This document shows positions 61,501 through 64,000 of a stretch of DNA of 64,000 nucleotides, one piece after another. How positions within the stretch are numbered: the first letter of the stretch is position 1; every line of letters begins with the position of its first letter. A program made the position numbers and the translations under genes. Source of the DNA: Euglena gracilis (taxonomy: Eukaryota > Euglenida > Euglenophyceae > Euglenales); assembly GCA_039621445.1 (NCBI GenBank), contig CP154956.1, positions 75,492,192-75,556,191 of the forward strand. Reading direction: 5' to 3'. The notes beneath the pieces were generated by a model that was not told where the DNA came from, searched no databases, and saw only the letters and a program-made list of their open reading frames with translations.

Positions 61501-63593
61501 TGTTCGCGTTCACCTGAACAACGGAAGAATTTCCGGTGCATAGGTTTAGCGCCATCCTTGAGCTCGATTTTGCAAACACCGAATGGACCGCGAATCGCGG
61601 GGTCGATGTCGCAGGCGTAAACTGGATTATCCAGTACACCATGAAATTCGCGAGCAATTCGCGAACAATAATCAACAGACTTGGGGTGTTGGTCCGCACT
61701 CTCAATTACCGCAGAAATCTGCGTTGAGGGTGTGGCATCCCCATTGGTACCAAGGTATCTTGGCACACGCACGTCGGATATTCCGAATGCGTCGAAGAAA
61801 CAAACGCGAAAAATGATTTCTTTAACAGGTGGTAATAATATACCACAAAAATCCTCAAATAGTGGTACATCAGCGGGTAAATCCCACCAATGAAAACACA
61901 CATGGGAAAGTTGGTGAAACCAATCCGCATTCGGATTGACCGGTATGAGGAGAGCACCTCGCGCTTCATCGCGGAGGATTTTCTCCACCACATCCGGGAT
62001 AAGTTTTGGGGGAGGATGCATCCACAGCACCGTATCACCCCAGAATTTAAGAAATGCGTTGGTATGTCGCGACCAATATCGCGACAAGCGCGCATGCGCT
62101 TTTGATGAGAACGCATCAATTTCCAACGACAAATCGAAGGAATCAGCCAAAGCCGCGATTTTGGAGAACCATTCCTCCAAAATACGGTATTGACCAAAAT
62201 TAAATGCGTTCCATACACGCATCGCGTATGTGTCGACCTGGTTCGCGGGTTGAAGAGCGGTAATGCAATTCAGGGATCCGCAAACATAGGTCAAGGGTGT
62301 GTCATCCACACTCCCAAGGGGCATTCCCAAGGGTTGATGGGTTGGATGGGTGTATACCCAGTCCATATCATGCCAGATGGAGGTGGGGGAGGTGTGTGAC
62401 ACGGATTTCGCGGTCCCAAACAACAAGGCAATACCTCGTTGTTGGAGCACTTGATGTACGGTCGCGCATTGCGTTCCGCAACCAAGTGTATGGTTACGCG
62501 AAATCGGGATTAGTGTTGGTGTTTGGACTAGACATCCACAATCGAAATCTGGCTGGGCGGAAATTCTCCTACAGTGCACACATTGGAAGGAAGTGTCGGA
62601 GTAGTGGTCCTGGTCGTGCATGTTGGTCTGGTGGGGGTGTGTGTAAAAGTTGGGATGCGCTTTTGTAGCTGCTGGGGGGTGTACAGATGTATCTGAAAGC
62701 GATACATCTGGTGGAAAACGTGGTATTAGTGCAGCTGGGCGACTACTCGACACCGTGATCACTTCAGGCCTTTGGGCTTTCGTCTTGTAACCCAGTGAAA
62801 CGAGGGGGGTACCGCTACTCGCTTGCCCTGCCTCATGGGGAACGGAAGTTGGTGTGTCAATGGGCAGGGGGTGAACTTTCTCGGTACACCCGGTGTGGAA
62901 AACGTTGGTTGGTGTGGTTGGTAACGGGGTAAAAGTTTTTGAAAACGGTGTGGAAAAATTGGTGGCTGTCGCGGTTGACGCCACGGGTGATGAAGGTTTG
63001 GGGGGCAATGAAGAGAATGGTGATGTGCGCAAACCGTGGGAGTGGCAATCCACTACCAGCCGGTGCTGACGTAAAAAGGGGTATCCCAGAATTACGTCAG
63101 AACCATGGATTCCGGATTCATATCCCCAGGTATCCGGAAAATTTTGCGGTTGGGGGGGGTGTGAGTGGTGCTTGGGGATGAGGGGTAGGACTATGTCCAA
63201 AAAGCATCCCAAGTCACCACCGCACATGGGGGTGTTGTCAGCCGTCGTAATTTTGATCGGCTTCTTGGCTTTCACCAAGAGGGGGGTTGGTATCAACCCG
63301 AACCGAAAAAGTAGTGCAATGCGACAACCAGTGTCAATGAGAATTTTGACTTTTGCACAAAAATTTTGGATTTTGATTTCCGCTTGGACCAAAAGTTCCA
63401 TGGGGGGTAAGCAAAGTGAAGGGTCTGGCGAAAATACGTTTTCTTGCCAGCTTTCCCATGAACCCTTTCCTACTTTGCACAACATTCCGAGCGGAAAGTT
63501 GGAGTGGGGGGTGGGGGACCCGAAAATTTTCCGGGTACCGACCAGGAAGGCAGATGGGCAGGGGGGGCAGGGTTGATCAGGTCCTACCTCCAT
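58512..63593 (-). CDS. Chromovirus Pol: PR, MT-like domain, RT, RNase H, integrase, chromodomain
   Basis: 1,693 residues. Protease: ILIDTGC (87-89) and VILGYPFL (168-170). A long linker contains CVHCRR and, at about 490-563, [26 protein letters not shown] and [14 protein letters not shown], resembling the DIRS methyltransferase-like domain. [12 protein letters not shown] and VYIDDVLVG (YIDD at 839-842). RNase [12 protein letters not shown]. Integrase: HHCC (HNHGHPG, CQICQ near 1,300) and the DD35E triad (MDFLE about 1,337, SDQDHL about 1,399, GRAEAAVKS about 1,436). Chromodomain near 1,632-1,678 ([25 protein letters not shown]), which guides integration to marked chromatin. No internal stop, so the copy is potentially functional. 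Confidence 0.93.
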   Translation of the reverse strand: MEVGPDQPCPPCPSAFLVGTRKIFGSPTPHSNFPLGMLCKVGKGSWESWQENVFSPDPSLCLPPMELLVQAEIKIQNFCAKVKILIDTGCRIALLFRFGLIPTPLLVKAKKPIKITTADNTPMCGGDLGCFLDIVLPLIPKHHSHPPQPQNFPDTWGYESGIHGSDVILGYPFLRQHRLVVDCHSHGLRTSPFSSLPPKPSSPVASTATATNFSTPFSKTFTPLPTTPTNVFHTGCTEKVHPLPIDTPTSVPHEAGQASSGTPLVSLGYKTKAQRPEVITVSSSRPAALIPRFPPDVSLSDTSVHPPAATKAHPNFYTHPHQTNMHDQDHYSDTSFQCVHCRRISAQPDFDCGCLVQTPTLIPISRNHTLGCGTQCATVHQVLQQRGIALLFGTAKSVSHTSPTSIWHDMDWVYTHPTHQPLGMPLGSVDDTPLTYVCGSLNCITALQPANQVDTYAMRVWNAFNFGQYRILEEWFSKIAALADSFDLSLEIDAFSSKAHARLSRYWSRHTNAFLKFWGDTVLWMHPPPKLIPDVVEKILRDEARGALLIPVNPNADWFHQLSHVCFHWWDLPADVPLFEDFCGILLPPVKEIIFRVCFFDAFGISDVRVPRYLGTNGDATPSTQISAVIESADQHPKSVDYCSRIAREFHGVLDNPVYACDIDPAIRGPFGVCKIELKDGAKPMHRKFFRCSGEREQALNEMIEKLIQRKWIIPSKSEWTSQAFVVPKPADQSGQKKWRLVLDYRYLNSQTKDDPFPLPLIEDLITKQSDKRLWSIFDLEDGFHQMHLHPDSQPYTAFVTSKGVYQWTVLPMGVKNGPAMFQRMIQWVLRDLPFALVYIDDVLVGTQPPSAKSGEDILDPHYRDVRAVLSAFQKHVLFVKGSKMHLFRKIIKFCGHILSNGQRKAAPSKMEAIKKWTPEVIKTLTHLKGFLGLAQYYAIYMKDFAKIAVPLTRQLKNRTPDNAKVIWDDQMREALNKIKDLLLENVVLDIADPYKPYVLEVDSSDYAVGGVLSQHNAANELRPVAFFSRKLQGDNGKGQVKWSIREKETYAIVLILQKFRSWIASSLVQILVLTDHESLQHWYTEDLNKAMSSVGRRCRWHEFLSQFNLVVVYTPGHTQKVADPLSRAPWYYPGNPDEGDATFHGSHEADQFARRSDAADNLLDSLPVTRVYRSIAISPLRGRRRRGRTAGPRRITRTETPTPLFFREWDYSRDPIYSTIVNRLRNGESIENYSLSPLRLIFRNDSGYKYCIPQDLVDDVILSYHNHGHPGAPKLLSLVGRRYCTTLSEKELYSRCLRISQRCQICQAVKPRRGTPPGTMDFFPVPPDIFTSLCMDFLELEPCKGSDDKIYDYVFVVVCRLSGYIVAIPCRKAGLTAQILASIFLEKCICLMGLPNEIVSDQDHLISSRFFTTLCGLLGIEQHFSIIYRPKGNGRAEAAVKSVVNMLRLSLADSGKNWLSVLHWCLFYINTLPGLVLPHSPHKIVFGRDPPAIGDIPSERPARSSVSCETWFAEVESLRSAVQSRITEIHSNKRKSFLQNFNTPVYSPGDRVWVRNNRTRMQSSKLDPLWLGPCEILERLGSSGRYKVALPNGIEDVHMDDFKPYLSPPDGKAIPCLYFKPRSRLPETDDFVVDKIIDHKVDRGVHYWKVRWKGYGPEEDTWEPASSFVGYVQQDWKLWNKRNNIDININTF

Positions 63594-63602
63594 CTGTTCA
63601 TC

Positions 63603-63641
63603 AGCCCAGAGGTCCGTGCCCTCGGACCTCGGGCTCCCCTA
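63603..63641 (-). promoter_or_regulatory. Candidate Gag-Pol UAG readthrough signal
   Basis: Gag ends in UAG (63,641-63,639), and the same frame is then open through 15 codons into the Pol ATG. Three bases after UAG a hairpin forms: AGCCCGAGGUCCG, loop AGGGCA, CGGACCUC-U-GGGCU (63,635-63,603), 13 pairs with one bulged U. Readthrough is inferred by analogy with gammaretroviral Gag-UAG-Pol. Confidence 0.6.
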
Positions 63642-64000
63642 CTCCAGGTCCGAACCGGCCGAATAGCCGGCTATGGGCCTTTTAGAGGTATAAACGGATT
63701 TCAACGTGCGCACCGCCATGCGGGCCTCGTCGAAATCGGTATCCGTGGTCTCATCCCCCTCCCTGCCCGAAGCCGGGGTGTCATCCTCCAAACAAGATAT
63801 CTTGAAACCGACTTTATGGCGGTTGGAGGAGTGACCCTTGTCACCGCGATTCATACCGCGATGACGTTGGCCAGGGCGGGGAGAACGAGAACGCGGACAT
63901 TTGGATGAGTGGTGATCACTCGATCCACAAAGCGAACACCGAGATTTGTGTCGCGAATCTGGATAACGGGGGGATCGGTTTCCCGATTTCCCGTCAAACC
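63639..64000 (-). CDS. Chromovirus Gag, C-terminal part (5' end outside window)
   Basis: The minus-strand frame entering from the right edge contains an Arg/Ser-rich stretch and a CCHC zinc knuckle, CSLCGSSDHHSSKC (C-x2-C-x4-H-x4-C), the nucleocapsid RNA-binding signature. It is followed by HRGMNRGDKGHSSNRH and an acidic Asp/Thr-rich region, ending in TAG in frame with Pol. Capsid and matrix regions are not in the window. An internal ATG at 63,854 is not the true start because the frame is open to the edge. Confidence 0.85.
   Translation of the reverse strand, partial: FDGKSGNRSPRYPDSRHKSRCSLCGSSDHHSSKCPRSRSPRPGQRHRGMNRGDKGHSSNRHKVGFKISCLEDDTPASGREGDETTDTDFDEARMAVRTLKSVYTSKRPIAGYSAGSDLE

Larger units (their letters stand above)
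52493..64000 (-). mobile_element. Ty3/gypsy chromovirus with extra 3' ORFs, incomplete at right edge
   Basis: Minus-strand order: Gag C-terminus (64,000-63,639), Pol (63,593-58,512), ORF3 (58,317-54,007), ORF4 (54,445-52,796). PR-RT-RNase H-IN order with a C-terminal chromodomain defines the chromovirus lineage. No LTR can be recognised at the left: the region after ORF4 has GGTATTCGCC repeats (about 52,680-52,770) and then poly-A. Any 5' LTR lies outside the window, so the left boundary is approximate. Confidence 0.75.

Noticed and set aside
58059-63576. Plus-strand frames of 60-219 residues across the chromovirus
   Set aside because: Antisense shadows of Pol and ORF3 without independent motifs.

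Overview
The window is nuclear DNA of an intron-rich eukaryote, most likely a unicellular alga or related protist with a large, transposon-laden genome. The evidence is split genes with GC-rich exons and AT/GT-rich introns of up to several kb, phase-consistent GT-AG junctions, long (TG)n arrays, chromatin genes (MYST acetyltransferase, WAPL) and a sugar-transfer-type ATP-grasp gene. The species cannot be fixed from the sequence. There are no operons, ribosome binding sites or CRISPR arrays.

Region 1 (1-32,200) holds three plus-strand host genes in a row: a MYST-family histone acetyltransferase lacking its 5' end (exons 335-4,735), a membrane-anchored sugar-transfer-associated ATP-grasp protein (7,489-15,846; twelve exons whose phases all agree) and a WAPL-like cohesin-release factor (about 18,900-32,191). 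Their introns carry short inverted-repeat elements. Most combine C/G-run ends with an internal GGCGC-GAA-GCGCC hairpin, and at least two have 7-8 bp target-site duplications. A 1.8 kb terminal-inverted-repeat element sits inside a (TG)n array.

Region 2 (32,800-51,541) is a nest of tyrosine-recombinase retrotransposons of the DIRS-1 type. One 4.55 kb minus-strand copy (35,177-39,731) keeps everything expected: left and right inverted terminal repeats, the internal complementary region, a Gag-RT-RNase H-methyltransferase-like ORF, and a tyrosine recombinase ORF in the -1 frame. A second subfamily forms a head-to-tail array of 4.57 kb units (two units plus a partial third) with identical unit junctions and shared frameshifts. 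Between the two lies a 147-residue two-exon gene flanked by DIRS termini; its intron is almost entirely a long hairpin.

Region 3 (52,400-64,000) is a minus-strand Ty3/gypsy chromovirus running off the right edge. It has a Gag zinc knuckle, an in-frame UAG followed by a strong hairpin (a readthrough candidate), then a 1,693-residue Pol (protease, methyltransferase-like domain, RT, RNase H, integrase, chromodomain). Downstream of Pol are two large unrecognised ORFs (1,436 and 549 residues).
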